Below are positions 1-9,611 of a stretch of 64,000 nucleotides of DNA, in pieces. The stretch comes from Shewanella insulae (GTDB taxonomy: Bacteria; Pseudomonadota; Gammaproteobacteria; Enterobacterales; Shewanellaceae): positions 62,001 to 126,000 of the forward strand of contig NZ_WRPA01000009.1 of assembly GCF_009831655.1 (NCBI RefSeq), read 5' to 3'. Made by a program: the position numbers and the translations under genes. Under the pieces are notes generated by a model that searched no databases, was not told the DNA's origin, and was given only the letters and a program-made list of their open reading frames with translations. The stretch's first letter is position 1; every line of letters starts with the position of its first letter.

Positions 1-876
1 CGCCATGGCCAGCAGTGTCTTACCACAACCTGCGGGGCCGGTGAGGATCACCAGATCGATGTCGGGATCCAGCAGCGCCTGCATCGCCATCCCCTGATAG
101 ATGTTCTTGGGCTTGATGCCCCAGGCATCAAGATTAAGCAAACGGTCCCGGCCGAGATCCAATATCTCCAGATCTTGGTCGTCGTTGCTCAGTACTCTAC
201 CGCAGAAGTTAGAGTCTTGGTCGATAAGGAATTGGTTGGTATAGAAGTTCTCTTCGCCCACCTCCTTAACAGGCACACGGTGCACCGTATGGCGCCCCTG
301 GGTCTCGGTATTGACATGTTCCTTACGCGCCCAGAAATCCCCCTCGAACTGGTGGAAGCCTTTGGTGAGGAAACGAATGTCGTCGATCAGCTGGTCGGTT
401 CGATAGTCTTCGACCAGGTTGATGCCGGCACCCTTGGCCTTGAGACGCATGTTGATATCTTTGGTCACCAGTACCACGTGGCGCGGGGCAAACTGGTTCT
501 GCAGATGCAGGGCGGTGTTGATGATGCGGTTGTCGTTGTTGTCGCCGGGCAGGGATGCCTGGGTAAATTCGAGTTGATGGTCGGGGAAGATAGAGAGGGA
601 ACCTACTGCGTCACCGTGCCCTTCACGTTTGGGCAAGGTCACCCCGCTGACGATCTCTTCCGGGGTTGTCTGTCCACCGAGTATGTCTTCCAATGCGCGA
701 ATGGCGACTCGGGCATCTCGACTGATATCTCTTTTCCTGTCTTTGATCTGATCCAACTCTTCAAGGACAGTCATGGGGACTACGACATCATGCTCCTTAA
801 ACGAATAGATGGCTAAGGGTTCATGCAGTAACACATTGGTATCCAGTACAAACAACTTCTTGTCGTCTTGTTCCAT
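1..876 (-). CDS. PIN-domain/PhoH-family ATPase, 3' part cut by window edge
   Basis: The reverse strand from the ATG at 876 reads openly to the window edge for about 292 codons. The N-terminus is a PIN-like nuclease domain with acidic residues (FVLDTNVLLHEP near residue 9, later TKDINMRLKAKG). The last visible residues are a Walker A loop, GPAGCGKTLLAMA, which opens the PhoH ATPase domain, so most of the ATPase lies outside the window. This PIN-plus-PhoH architecture is known from the PhoH2 (YlaK) family, where RNA helicase and ribonuclease activity has been reported; function here is inferred from family. It is divergent from rapA across a 376-base spacer. Confidence 0.9.
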   Translation of the reverse strand, partial: MEQDDKKLFVLDTNVLLHEPLAIYSFKEHDVVVPMTVLEELDQIKDRKRDISRDARVAIRALEDILGGQTTPEEIVSGVTLPKREGHGDAVGSLSIFPDHQLEFTQASLPGDNNDNRIINTALHLQNQFAPRHVVLVTKDINMRLKAKGAGINLVEDYRTDQLIDDIRFLTKGFHQFEGDFWARKEHVNTETQGRHTVHRVPVKEVGEENFYTNQFLIDQDSNFCGRVLSNDDQDLEILDLGRDRLLNLDAWGIKPKNIYQGMAMQALLDPDIDLVILTGPAGCGKTLLAMA

Positions 877-1252
877 GGCGCCTCCACTTGTGCGTAGGGT
901 GTTATATTTGTCGTCAAGCGAACTGAGCGAGTGATTAGCCTCCTTCTCTGTCAGTATGGTGATGCGCAACAAAGCACTTAGGGATTAAATCCATACTGAC
1001 ACCAAAATCTCACGGCTTCAACGGAAACTTGCCCAGAAAATAGCCCGACCCAGTTCGAGACTGGTAGCCTAAAATGACAATAAGATGACAAGACGGGCGG
1101 CGGCCGATCCGATTGGATAATTTGTAATCTAACATGAGAGGAATTAGGCTTTTTAAGACGGTAATTACGGGGCAGATATGTTCGACATCAAAGCCTCGAT
1201 TGGATAACATACGCGCCCTTTCGTGATTCACCCTGTAGATGAGAATTTGTAA
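877..1252. other. Intergenic region between divergent phoH-type gene and rapA
   Basis: This 376-base spacer must hold both divergent promoters. The ten-base word GATTGGATAA occurs twice, near 1110 and 1198, in the rapA direction. A reverse-strand open frame (1010-1231) has no ribosome site or recognisable protein and is treated as noise. I see no terminator or RNA gene. Confidence 0.5.
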
Positions 1253-4159
1253 ATGCCCTTTTCCTTAGGTCAACGTTGGATTAGTGATACCGAATCGGAA
1301 CTCGGTTTAGGTACTGTCGTTGGACTCGAAGGCCGTATGGTCACCCTGATGTTCCCCGCCACTGACGAAAACCGCATGTTTGCCCGCGACGATGCCCCGC
1401 TAACCCGAGTGATCTATAACCCTGGCGATATCATTGAGAGTCACGAAGGATGGAGTCTCAAGGTCAGCGAAATCGAAGAGAAGAACCAGCTGGTGATCTA
1501 CCACGGTATCCATACCGAGACCGGCGAAGAAGTCAGCCTCAGAGAGACGCTGCTCAACCACAATATTCGTTTCAACAAGCCCCAAGACAGGCTGTTTGCC
1601 GGTCAGATCGATCGTCTCGACAGGTTCGGCGTGCGCTATCAGAGCCAGCTGCTGCGTCACAAGCTGGCCACCTCAGATCTGCTGGGCCTACAGGGCCCCC
1701 GCGTTGGCCTGATCCCCCACCAGCAGTGGATCGCCCATGAAGTGGGCCAGCGCTTCGCGCCGCGGGTCCTGTTAGCGGACGAAGTAGGCCTGGGTAAGAC
1801 CATCGAAGCCGGCCTGATCATTCACCAGCAGCTGCTGACCGGCCGCGCAGAACGTATCCTGATCATAGTGCCAGACACCCTACGCCATCAGTGGCTGGTT
1901 GAGATGCTGCGCCGCTTCAACCTGCGCTTCTCGGTGTTCGACGAAGACAGATGCGTCGAGGCCTACGCCGACCACGACAACCCCTTCTACACAGAGCAGC
2001 TGGTGATCTGCTCATTAGAGCTGCTGCGGAAGAAGAAGCGCCTGGATCAGGCCCTGGATGCCGACTGGGATCTCATGGTGGTCGATGAGGCCCACCATCT
2101 GGAGTGGACCGAAGAGGCGCCGAGCCGCGCCTACCGCGTGGTCGAGGCCCTGAGTGAAGTGGTGCCCGGCGTGCTATTGCTGACCGCCACACCTGATCAG
2201 CTGGGGCACCAGAGCCACTTCGCCCGTCTACGCCTGCTGGACCCAGACCGCTTCTACGACTATCAGGCCTTCCTCAAAGAGGAGGAGAGCTACAAAGAGG
2301 TGGCCAGCGCCGCCGATGCCCTGGCCAGCGGTAAGCGCCTGCCCGACGAAGCCGTTGCCAGCCTGACCGAGCTGCTCAACGAGAAAGATATCACCCCTGC
2401 GCTGCGTCTGATCGAAGATGAGAGTGTCGATGGAGAGCTGCGCGACCAGGCCCGTAGCGAGCTGCTGCAGGAACTGCTGGACAGACACGGCACCGGCCGA
2501 GTGCTCTACCGTAACAGCCGCGCCTCGGTGAAAGGTTTCCCGGCCCGGCACTTCCATGCTCACCCTCAGGCCATGCCGGCTCAGTATGAGACCGCCGCCA
2601 GAGTGTCTGAGATGATGGGTGGCCAGACAGATCTGACCGCCAAGGTAAAGCAGGCCCTGAGCCCGGAGAAGCTGTACCAGGCCTTCGAGAGCGACAGTGC
2701 CAGTTGGTGGAAGTTCGACCCTAGGGTCGACTGGCTGATCGATTTTCTCAAGAACCATCGCAGCAAGAAGGTGCTGATCATCGCCAGCCAGGCGGAGACC
2801 GCCCTGAGCCTGGAAGAGGCCCTGCGTACCCGCGAGGGTATTCAGGCCACAGTGTTCCACGAAGGCATGTCCATCATTGAACGCGACAAGGCCGGCGCCT
2901 ACTTTGCCCAGGAAACCGGCGGCGCCCAGGCGCTCATCTGTAGTGAGATCGGCTCGGAGGGTCGTAACTTCCAGTTTGCCAGTCACCTGGTGCTGTTCGA
3001 CTTGCCGCTGAATCCAGATCTGCTGGAACAGCGCATCGGCCGTCTGGATCGTATCGGCCAGGCCAACGACGTCGAGATCCACCTGCCCTACCTGGCAGGC
3101 ACGGCGCAAGAAAACCTGATGAACTGGTACCACAAGGGACTCAACGCCTTCGAGCAGACCTGCCCTAGCGGCCATATTCTGTTTAACGAGTTTTCCGAAG
3201 AGCTGCTGACCCAGCTGGTCTACCGCGACGAAGACAAGTTCACCCAGCTGCTCAACCACACCCAGAGCCGCTATAAGGAACTGAAGAAGGCGATGGAACA
3301 GGGCCGCGATAAGCTGCTGGAGATCAACTCCCACGGCGGCGACAAGGCGCAGAAGTTAGTGGAGAGCCTGGCGGCACGCGACCAGGACACCCAGCTGATC
3401 GGCTCAGTGATCCGCCTGTGGGACATCATAGGCGTAGAGCAGGAAGACAGCGGAGAAAACGCCATAGTGCTGCACCCGAGCGAGCACATGATGTTCCCGA
3501 CCTATCCCGGCCTACCTGAAGATGGCATTACCGTCACCTTCGACCGTGAGATAGCCCTGTCCCGTGACGATATCGCCCTGATCACCCAGGAGCACCCTCT
3601 GGTGCAGACGGGTCTGGATCTGATCACCTCTTCGGAAACCGGCACTACCAGTGTCGCCGTGCTTAAGAACAAGGCGCTGCCGGCGGGCACCGTCTTCCTG
3701 GAGCTGATCTATATGGCCGATGCCTCGGCGCCGCGTTCGAGCCAGCTCTACCGCTACATGCCACCAACCCCGGTGCGCGTGCTGCTGGACAAGAATGGCA
3801 ACAACCTGTCGGAGAATGTCAGCTACGAGAGCTTCGACAAGCAGCTGAGCGCAGTTAACCGACATATCGCCAGCAAGCTGGTGAATGCTTCGCAGACCCT
3901 GCTGCATCCTCTGTTTGCCAAGGGCGAAGAGTTTGCACTGGCGGCGATGAAGCAGCTGACCGAAGAGGCCAGCAACAGGATGACTCAACAGCTCACCGCC
4001 GAGCTGGAACGTTTGGAGGCCCTCAAGGCGGTCAATCCCAACATTCGTGACGAGGAGCTGGAGCACCTGAGAAATCAGATGGTCGAGCTGGGCAACTACT
4101 TAGATGCCTGTCAGCTGCAACTGGACGCCGTGCGTCTGGTCCTGGTCAGCCATGCCTAA
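1253..4159 (+). CDS. rapA: RNA polymerase-associated ATPase RapA
   Basis: The 968-residue product has the same length as Escherichia coli RapA, a Swi2/Snf2-type ATPase that binds RNA polymerase and promotes its recycling after transcription. The N-terminal Tudor-like region (about 1-110) begins [20 protein letters not shown]. Motif I is [14 protein letters not shown] at about residues 174-187, and motif II is VVDEAHH near 277. Late helicase motifs are also intact: [13 protein letters not shown], and [12 protein letters not shown] with the arginine fingers. A C-terminal RapA-specific domain follows. It is a single gene closed by a hairpin terminator. Confidence 0.98.
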   Translation: MPFSLGQRWISDTESELGLGTVVGLEGRMVTLMFPATDENRMFARDDAPLTRVIYNPGDIIESHEGWSLKVSEIEEKNQLVIYHGIHTETGEEVSLRETLLNHNIRFNKPQDRLFAGQIDRLDRFGVRYQSQLLRHKLATSDLLGLQGPRVGLIPHQQWIAHEVGQRFAPRVLLADEVGLGKTIEAGLIIHQQLLTGRAERILIIVPDTLRHQWLVEMLRRFNLRFSVFDEDRCVEAYADHDNPFYTEQLVICSLELLRKKKRLDQALDADWDLMVVDEAHHLEWTEEAPSRAYRVVEALSEVVPGVLLLTATPDQLGHQSHFARLRLLDPDRFYDYQAFLKEEESYKEVASAADALASGKRLPDEAVASLTELLNEKDITPALRLIEDESVDGELRDQARSELLQELLDRHGTGRVLYRNSRASVKGFPARHFHAHPQAMPAQYETAARVSEMMGGQTDLTAKVKQALSPEKLYQAFESDSASWWKFDPRVDWLIDFLKNHRSKKVLIIASQAETALSLEEALRTREGIQATVFHEGMSIIERDKAGAYFAQETGGAQALICSEIGSEGRNFQFASHLVLFDLPLNPDLLEQRIGRLDRIGQANDVEIHLPYLAGTAQENLMNWYHKGLNAFEQTCPSGHILFNEFSEELLTQLVYRDEDKFTQLLNHTQSRYKELKKAMEQGRDKLLEINSHGGDKAQKLVESLAARDQDTQLIGSVIRLWDIIGVEQEDSGENAIVLHPSEHMMFPTYPGLPEDGITVTFDREIALSRDDIALITQEHPLVQTGLDLITSSETGTTSVAVLKNKALPAGTVFLELIYMADASAPRSSQLYRYMPPTPVRVLLDKNGNNLSENVSYESFDKQLSAVNRHIASKLVNASQTLLHPLFAKGEEFALAAMKQLTEEASNRMTQQLTAELERLEALKAVNPNIRDEELEHLRNQMVELGNYLDACQLQLDAVRLVLVSHA

Positions 4160-4217
4160 GCCAAGCCATGCATAAGTCCAGTCACGCCTAACCTCCTAAT
4201 TCGGCATATCTACTCAT

Positions 4218-4250
4218 GGCACCGACACCAGTTCGGTGCCAGCTTTTTTT
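4218..4250 (+). terminator. Rho-independent terminator of rapA
   Basis: An eight-base stem GGCACCGA / TCGGTGCC closes a seven-base loop. It is followed, after AGC, by a run of seven T. It lies about 60 bases after the rapA stop. Confidence 0.9.
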
Positions 4251-4329
4251 GCATTTTGTCGCCAATGGCAAGCACTTAGGCTTATACTGACGCCATAGCC
4301 AAAGTAAATGCCCAATGACTTAGATACCG

Positions 4330-5208
4330 ATGAATCTACGCTCCACACTGCTTAGTCTTTTCCTGCCCTCTCTGATGAGCCTGGCCCTACTCCCTTTTAT
4401 GGCCTCTGCCCAGCAAAGTGCTACACCCGATTATGACTACCTGCCACCAGAGGAGATCGCTAAGATCACTCTGGACGAGAGTGAGCAAGCTGTATTGGTA
4501 CGCCCCTGGCAGGGGCGTCATGAGTATGGCGCGGCAGTCATATTAGGGGATCTGGGTGAGGATGCCGACCCAGAGGGCCTGCTGGCCTTTCTCAGACGCG
4601 AACTCACGCCTAAGGGCTGGGCGACCCTAAGCATTGGCGCGCCCCAGGGCGCGGCGCAGCCCAACCACATTACCGACGCAGGCGAGATATCTAAGCCGGG
4701 CGAGCAGCAGCTGAGCCAGAAGAGTCATCAGAGCCTGCCCAAATACAGCCAGGAAGATTGGGCGACGCTGCGGGAGAAGCAGAAGACAGCCATGAGTCAG
4801 ACCCTGGGGCAGCTCGACTCTCTGGGGAGCAACTATCCGGGGAAACGCATCCTTATCGTCACAGGCCAGAGCGCCGGCCTGGTTATCGAGATGCTAGCGG
4901 CCGCGACGTTGCCGAGCCCAGATCTGCTGGTGGTGATCAATCCCTACCTGGAACAGGATGCGGAGAATCGGGAGCTGCCAGGCAAGCTGGCTAAGCTGGA
5001 GCTGCCGGTATTGGATATTCAATCCCCCAACGGGCTACCGGCCTCGCTGGCAACTCAAGATACCCGCAAGGCACTCTCCCCCATGGGGCAGCCACTGCGT
5101 TATGAGCAGCAGCGACTGGCGTTAAACCTGGATCAGCCCACAGCCTGGCAGGAGGTACTGACCCTAATTCAGGGCTTCGCCCAGCGCATCCTACGGGCCT
5201 ACCCGTAA
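4330..5208 (+). CDS. DUF3530 family secreted protein (alpha/beta-hydrolase-like)
   Basis: The 292-residue protein begins with a signal peptide (hydrophobic LLSLFLPSLMSLALLPF, cleavage about ASA-Q at residue 28). The body fits DUF3530, proteobacterial periplasmic proteins with an alpha/beta-hydrolase-like fold. The segments ILIVTGQSAGLVIEML (near 173-188) and LLVVINPYLEQ resemble the nucleophile elbow and following strand, but the position of the expected serine nucleophile reads GQSAG, so activity is plausible and unproven. No substrate can be named. No clear Shine-Dalgarno precedes the ATG. It is convergent with the UPF0114 gene 20 bases downstream. Confidence 0.8.
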   Translation: MNLRSTLLSLFLPSLMSLALLPFMASAQQSATPDYDYLPPEEIAKITLDESEQAVLVRPWQGRHEYGAAVILGDLGEDADPEGLLAFLRRELTPKGWATLSIGAPQGAAQPNHITDAGEISKPGEQQLSQKSHQSLPKYSQEDWATLREKQKTAMSQTLGQLDSLGSNYPGKRILIVTGQSAGLVIEMLAAATLPSPDLLVVINPYLEQDAENRELPGKLAKLELPVLDIQSPNGLPASLATQDTRKALSPMGQPLRYEQQRLALNLDQPTAWQEVLTLIQGFAQRILRAYP

Positions 5209-5227
5209 AAAATGGCTATCTAGTCCC

Positions 5228-5731
5228 TTACTTCTTGTCTTTGCTAAGCATCAGCGCCAGGGCGATCAGCACCACTATGACGCCCATGTAGAGCAGCTCG
5301 AGCATGGAACTCGGCTTCATCTCGGTAAAGTAAGAGAACACCTTAATGATCAACATCATAAGGATCACCTTACCCAACTTGCTCTTGAGCGAGTCTATGC
5401 TGCTGATCACCAATATCTTACCGCCGGCGACACTGTCTTCCGCCGCCTGCAGGTTGCTGATAAATAGCTCATACAGGCCAAAGGCGAAGATAAGCAGTAC
5501 TGAGCCCAGCAGGAAGGTATCTAAGATCTCGACCACCACCATCACCAGATCGTTGCGCACCTCGTAGCTGCCGGTCAGCACATAGTCCCACAGCAAGGCG
5601 ACCATGTGGACCACATCTTTCACCCCCATGATAAACACCACAAAGGCCGCCAGCACACAGGCAAACACCCCAATCATCACAGAGAGGCGGCTACTCCAGA
5701 GAAATCGTTCGAACCCTTGTCGCATTATCAT
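5228..5731 (-). CDS. UPF0114/YqhA-like inner-membrane protein
   Basis: The protein has 167 residues from the ATG at 5731, which has AAGGA four to five bases upstream. The longer frame would need a TTG at 5746 with no better ribosome site. There are three to four membrane segments: FLWSSRLSVMIGVFACVLAAF, a second near 55-85, and a C-terminal LLYMGVIVVLIALALML. The ISSIDSLKSKLGKVILMMLI stretch matches the YqhA/UPF0114 family signature. The family's function is not established. It appears monocistronic. Confidence 0.85.
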   Translation of the reverse strand: MIMRQGFERFLWSSRLSVMIGVFACVLAAFVVFIMGVKDVVHMVALLWDYVLTGSYEVRNDLVMVVVEILDTFLLGSVLLIFAFGLYELFISNLQAAEDSVAGGKILVISSIDSLKSKLGKVILMMLIIKVFSYFTEMKPSSMLELLYMGVIVVLIALALMLSKDKK

Positions 5732-5895
5732 GCTTTCCTTAATCAAAAATTTGGCAGCAGGATACTAGCGAGCCTAGGTATGCCCGTCTCGCCCAGCGAG
5801 AAGGAGTGTGAAGCAGGTCACATTGAAAAATGTTTATGTCTCATTCGCTTAGCTGCACGCCCTAATGATGCCAGCCTCGCCAATAAGGCCCCAGG

Positions 5896-6705
5896 CTAGC
5901 GCCACCAGGGCTGACGCACCTGGTAACGACGCTCAGGATCTTTGGTCTGACGCAGGGCGGCAATCACCCGGTTCTTACCCAGCAACAGGCGCACCTGACT
6001 CAGAGACTCACGGGCCAGCAGGCTGCGCTCGCTGGCGCGCCAGCTCTTGTTGATGCTGAACTTGATCGCCGCATTGGCATCGGGCGAGGTGTTTGCCAGC
6101 CTCAAGGCCAGCGCCTCGGCGGCCTCGCGCGGCGCCTCACTCACCTGGGTCACCAAACCATAGGCCTTGGCCTGCTCGGCGTCGATCACCTCTGCGCTCA
6201 TGGTAAGCTGCATGGCGACATCCTTTCCCACCAACTCTCGCAAGCCGACCAGGCCAGCCATGTCGGGCACCAGGCCCCACTTGGCCTCCATGATGGAGAG
6301 GCGGCAGTCTGGCGCGGCGATGCGCATATCGGCCCCTAAGGCTATCTGAGTGCCGCCGCCATAGCAGATCCCCTCGAGCACACAGATCACAGGCACAGGC
6401 AGGCGTCGCCAGCCGATAGACACCCGCTGTGCCAAGTTGGCACTGCCCGGCAGCCATTTAAACAGCAGCTTAAAGGCCTGCATGGGCGACTTCATCACGC
6501 TACCTACATCCAGGCCGGAGCAGAAGTTGCCACCGCTACCGCTGAGGATCACCGCCCGCACATCCCGGCGTTTGGCGATGTGCCTCTGCACCTTCACAAT
6601 AGATTCAAACAGGGCGTAATTGAGGGCGTTGTACTTTTCCGGTCGTGACAGTTCCACCCAGGCGATACCTTCGGCTATGGTCAGGGTGACGTGGGGATGT
6701 TGCAT
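5896..6705 (-). CDS. Crotonase-family (enoyl-CoA hydratase/isomerase-like) protein
   Basis: The start is the ATG at 6705, directly behind GAGGAGTAAAGGA; an upstream TTG at 6720 lies inside that ribosome site, so I reject it. This gives 269 residues. The oxyanion-hole regions are NFCSGLDVGS and ICYGGGTQIALGADM. In classical hydratases two glutamates act in catalysis. Here the first position is Gln (GGGTQ), while the second Glu is kept (IMEAKWGLVPDMAG). That argues against a standard hydratase and for another crotonase reaction such as isomerisation or thioester hydrolysis. The substrate is unknown. No other fatty-acid gene adjoins it. Confidence 0.88.
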   Translation of the reverse strand: MQHPHVTLTIAEGIAWVELSRPEKYNALNYALFESIVKVQRHIAKRRDVRAVILSGSGGNFCSGLDVGSVMKSPMQAFKLLFKWLPGSANLAQRVSIGWRRLPVPVICVLEGICYGGGTQIALGADMRIAAPDCRLSIMEAKWGLVPDMAGLVGLRELVGKDVAMQLTMSAEVIDAEQAKAYGLVTQVSEAPREAAEALALRLANTSPDANAAIKFSINKSWRASERSLLARESLSQVRLLLGKNRVIAALRQTKDPERRYQVRQPWWR

Positions 6706-7097
6706 TCCTTTACTCCTCAATCGCTGCAGTTAACTCTATTACTGGTCAGTCCAGAGGAAATGTAACACATTTGGCAAATATCCCTAAAAGATATAACATA
6801 AGCCCGTTTCTTGACTGGTGTCAAAATATTGCCACTGAGCGGTTTACGGTTGTTAATCAAGCTGATAGATAATAACCTTTAGACAGAGCTTCTCATTCGT
6901 GTACGCCAACTTAGCCATGGATGCCAAGGACTCGGGTAAACCCCTAGGTAAATATATCAAAGAGTAACTCCCATTAAGCCCTGTCGTGACCACAGACAAA
7001 ACCGATAAAACTGCCTCAGGATGAAGCTTTTAGCCACCAAGCGAGTGATTTGGTGTTATCTTCTAATAATGAAGGCAGATTAGGATGTTATAACTAG
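6706..7097. other. Divergent intergenic region, crotonase / response regulator
   Basis: This AT-richer 392-base spacer lies between divergent genes. A short dyad TGAC-TGGT-GTCA sits near 6812-6823. I see no terminator, coding sequence or RNA gene. The promoters for both flanking genes should lie here. Confidence 0.45.
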
Positions 7098-8093
7098 ATG
7101 TCGATCCCCGTACTCATATGCGATGACTCCGCACTCGCTCGCAAGCAGATGGCCAGAACCCTGCCCAAGGAGTGGGATGTCGAGATCACCTTTGCCAACA
7201 ATGGCGCCGAAGGTATCGAGGCGATCAGGGCCGGCAAGGGTGAAGTGGTCTTTCTCGATCTCAACATGCCGGTGATGGATGGTTATGAGGTACTGGAGAC
7301 GATTCAGAAGGAAGATCTGCCCGCCCTGGTGATCGTGGTCTCGGGCGATATTCAGATCAAGGCTCATGAAAAGGTTAAATCCTTGGGTGCCCTGGACTTT
7401 ATCCAGAAGCCCGTGAGTGCCGACGCCATCAGCAATATCCTCCAGGAATACGGCATACTCACCATTGCACTTGGTGAGCAAGATAACGACAACCCCATGA
7501 TAGAGGTGGATCTGCGCGACGCCTGCCAGGAAGTGGCCAACGTCGCCATGGGCCGCGCCGCCGATCTGCTGGCCAAGCTGCTGGATGTCTTCGTGCTGCT
7601 GCCTATCCCTAACGTCAACGTGCTGGAAGTCAGCGAACTGACCATGACCCTCAAGGCCACCGAGCAGTACAGCACGGTTTCCGCCCTGTGCCAGGGTTTC
7701 ATCGGCGCAGGGGTTGCGGGCGAGGCGCTACTGCTGTTTCACGACTCCTCCTTTCAAGACATGGCCAAGCTGATGGGACTGGCCAATCCTGAGGATGCCA
7801 ACACAGAGATAGAGGTGATGATAGACACGGGCAACGTGCTTATCGGCGCCTTCCTCAGCGGCATCTCGGAGCAGCTGCACATGAAGTTCAGCCAGAGCCA
7901 TCCCGTGGTGCTGGGGCGTCACTGCACGGTAAACGACCTGATCCACGACAACTCGGAGAAATGGTCCCGCACCCTGGCGATGGAGATCAACTACCGCATC
8001 GAAGGCCATGATATTCAATGCGATCTCCTGCTGTTATTTACCGAAGACTCTTTGCCGACGCTTAACTATAAGCTGGGCTACCTGCTGGATTAA
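7098..8093 (+). CDS. Response regulator with C-terminal CheC-like phosphatase domain
   Basis: The 331-residue protein has an N-terminal receiver domain (1-120) with acidic pair D9/D10, phospho-acceptor D54 in FLDLNMPVMDG, and Lys in FIQKPVS near 104. Residues about 130-325 form a CheC/CheX-like domain. The first CheC motif, QEVANVAMGRA, keeps the E..N pair. The second, IDTGNVLIGAF, has Asp where Glu is usual, so one of two phosphatase sites may be altered. CheC proteins dephosphorylate CheY-P, so this protein could link a sensor kinase to chemotaxis output. A diguanylate cyclase follows 13 bases downstream and is probably co-transcribed. Confidence 0.9.
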   Translation: MSIPVLICDDSALARKQMARTLPKEWDVEITFANNGAEGIEAIRAGKGEVVFLDLNMPVMDGYEVLETIQKEDLPALVIVVSGDIQIKAHEKVKSLGALDFIQKPVSADAISNILQEYGILTIALGEQDNDNPMIEVDLRDACQEVANVAMGRAADLLAKLLDVFVLLPIPNVNVLEVSELTMTLKATEQYSTVSALCQGFIGAGVAGEALLLFHDSSFQDMAKLMGLANPEDANTEIEVMIDTGNVLIGAFLSGISEQLHMKFSQSHPVVLGRHCTVNDLIHDNSEKWSRTLAMEINYRIEGHDIQCDLLLLFTEDSLPTLNYKLGYLLD

Positions 8094-8106
8094 GTTGGAC
8101 CAAGAT

Positions 8107-9078
8107 ATGTCATATGACCAAAGCGCGATGAACGAACTCCACTGGCTAATCGATATGGTGCAGACCATAGAGGTCGGCCTGGTCGTGCTGGATCGCGACT
8201 ACAACATCCAGCTCTGGAATGGTTTCATGGAGAATCATAGCGGCATCTCACCCAACTCCATCAAGGGCAAGAATCTATTCGATCAGTTCGACTACCTGCC
8301 GGCCACCTGGCTGCAGCAGAAGATGGAATCGGTGTTTCTGCTGAAGAATCGCGCCTTCATCAGCTGGGAACAGCGCCCCTATGTGTTTAAGTTCGGCAAC
8401 TATCGCCCCATCACGGGCCGCGCCGACTTCATGTACCAGAATGTGACCCTGTTGCCACTCTCCTCCCTCACGGGACAGATCACCCATATCAGCATGATCA
8501 TCTATGACGTTACCGATGTGGCGATCAACAAGCTACAGCTCAAGGCCGCCAACGAGCGCCTGGAACATCTGAGCCAGACGGATGGCCTGACCCAACTGCA
8601 CAACCGCCGCCACTGGCAGCTCTGCATGCAGAAGGAATTCGACCGTCATGCCCGCTACGGCGAGCCCACCACACTGGTGATGTTCGACATAGACCATTTC
8701 AAACGGATTAACGACACCTATGGCCATATCGCCGGCGACAAGGTGATCCAACATGTCTCTCATATCCTGCGTCAGTCCCTGCGGGACACAGATTGCGCCG
8801 GCCGCTATGGCGGTGAGGAGTTCTCCGTGGTGCTGTCGAACACCAATGCCGAGGCCGCACTGCATTTTGCCGACCGTCTGCGGGAGAAGATTGAAGCATC
8901 TGAGCTGAGGTTCGAGAGTGCCATCCTCAAGGTCACAGTCAGTATCGGCATCTGCGGCATAGATGAACACCTGAGCAACAGCGCTCAATGGTTAGCGCAG
9001 GCCGACAGCGCCCTCTATCAGGCCAAACAGCAGGGACGTAACTGCTGCGTCATCTTCAGCTCAGATGAGGCAGAATGA
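8107..9078 (+). CDS. PAS-GGDEF diguanylate cyclase
   Basis: The start is placed at the ATG at 8107, just after the upstream gene's stop; an in-frame extension into that gene (from 8008) is unlikely. This gives 323 residues. The PAS-like sensor domain is at about 15-135 (IEVGLVVLDRDYNIQLWNGF), followed by a short coiled linker (KLQLKAANERLEHLSQTDGL) and a GGDEF domain at about 160-318. The catalytic GGEEF is intact. RDTD lies exactly five residues before it, a canonical RxxD inhibitory I-site, so product-inhibited c-di-GMP synthesis is expected. It has no membrane segment and is therefore cytosolic. It is paired with the CheC-type response regulator. Confidence 0.92.
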   Translation: MSYDQSAMNELHWLIDMVQTIEVGLVVLDRDYNIQLWNGFMENHSGISPNSIKGKNLFDQFDYLPATWLQQKMESVFLLKNRAFISWEQRPYVFKFGNYRPITGRADFMYQNVTLLPLSSLTGQITHISMIIYDVTDVAINKLQLKAANERLEHLSQTDGLTQLHNRRHWQLCMQKEFDRHARYGEPTTLVMFDIDHFKRINDTYGHIAGDKVIQHVSHILRQSLRDTDCAGRYGGEEFSVVLSNTNAEAALHFADRLREKIEASELRFESAILKVTVSIGICGIDEHLSNSAQWLAQADSALYQAKQQGRNCCVIFSSDEAE

Positions 9079-9133
9079 GACAGGAATATAACGGGCTAAA
9101 AACCACAAACAATTGAGAACAAGACACAAAAAA

Positions 9134-9157
9134 AGCCCATCCATGATGGGCTTTTTG
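9134..9157. terminator. Bidirectional terminator between cyclase gene and rraB
   Basis: The stem AGCCCATC / GATGGGCT closes a CAT loop. It has A-rich sequence on the left and a T-run on the right, so it can serve both convergent transcripts. Confidence 0.9.
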
Positions 9158-9179
9158 CTCAGGGCGAGATAGCGCAGGA

Positions 9180-9587
9180 TTAATGGAAGCGAGAGTCTTC
9201 CTCTTCATACTCCTCGTCATCACCTTCCATCTCGTCGCCGATGAAATAGGTGCCCCAGCCGTCGTAATCCACCTTCAGCTTAGCCGCCAGCTGGATCAGA
9301 TCTTCACAGGCCTTATCCAGCAGGGCCACCTCGAGCTTATGGTAGGCGATGGCGTCGAAACAGAAGATCACTGAGCCGTCTTCCAGCTCCATCTCTTCGG
9401 CATCGTTCACCTCGAAGCCCATCTTAAAGGCTTCTACCGCCGCCTTCTCCAGGCGATCGAAATTAGAGGCCGAGAAGTGATGTTCTATGGTGTATTCGGC
9501 ATCTGGCTCAGAACCATCGGCAAGAATCGCATCCACGATCTCCTGGTTTTCCTGTTTCTGTTCCTGCAGCTGACGTTCTGTAGACAT
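9180..9587 (-). CDS. rraB: Ribonuclease E inhibitor RraB
   Basis: The 135-residue acidic protein matches RraB. In E. coli RraB binds the C-terminal scaffold of RNase E and changes degradosome composition and mRNA decay. The conserved core [22 protein letters not shown] is at the C-terminus, and the central [22 protein letters not shown] stretch is typical of the family. The start has GGAGAG six to seven bases upstream. plsC ends upstream with a gap of about 24 bases, so the two may be co-transcribed. Confidence 0.95.
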   Translation of the reverse strand: MSTERQLQEQKQENQEIVDAILADGSEPDAEYTIEHHFSASNFDRLEKAAVEAFKMGFEVNDAEEMELEDGSVIFCFDAIAYHKLEVALLDKACEDLIQLAAKLKVDYDGWGTYFIGDEMEGDDEEYEEEDSRFH

Positions 9588-9611
9588 GGATCTCTCCGAA
9601 TAAAAATGTTC

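Noticed and set aside
175-816. Forward 213-codon frame
   Set aside because: It lies antisense to the PIN-PhoH gene, whose reverse frame carries recognisable motifs. No ribosome site or domain.
1010-1231. Reverse 73-codon frame between phoH-type gene and rapA
   Set aside because: No ribosome site and no recognisable protein pattern.
2228-3334. Reverse 368-codon frame
   Set aside because: Antisense to rapA in GC-rich DNA. The residue pattern (Leu/Gln/Gly/Val-rich) is typical of shadow translation.
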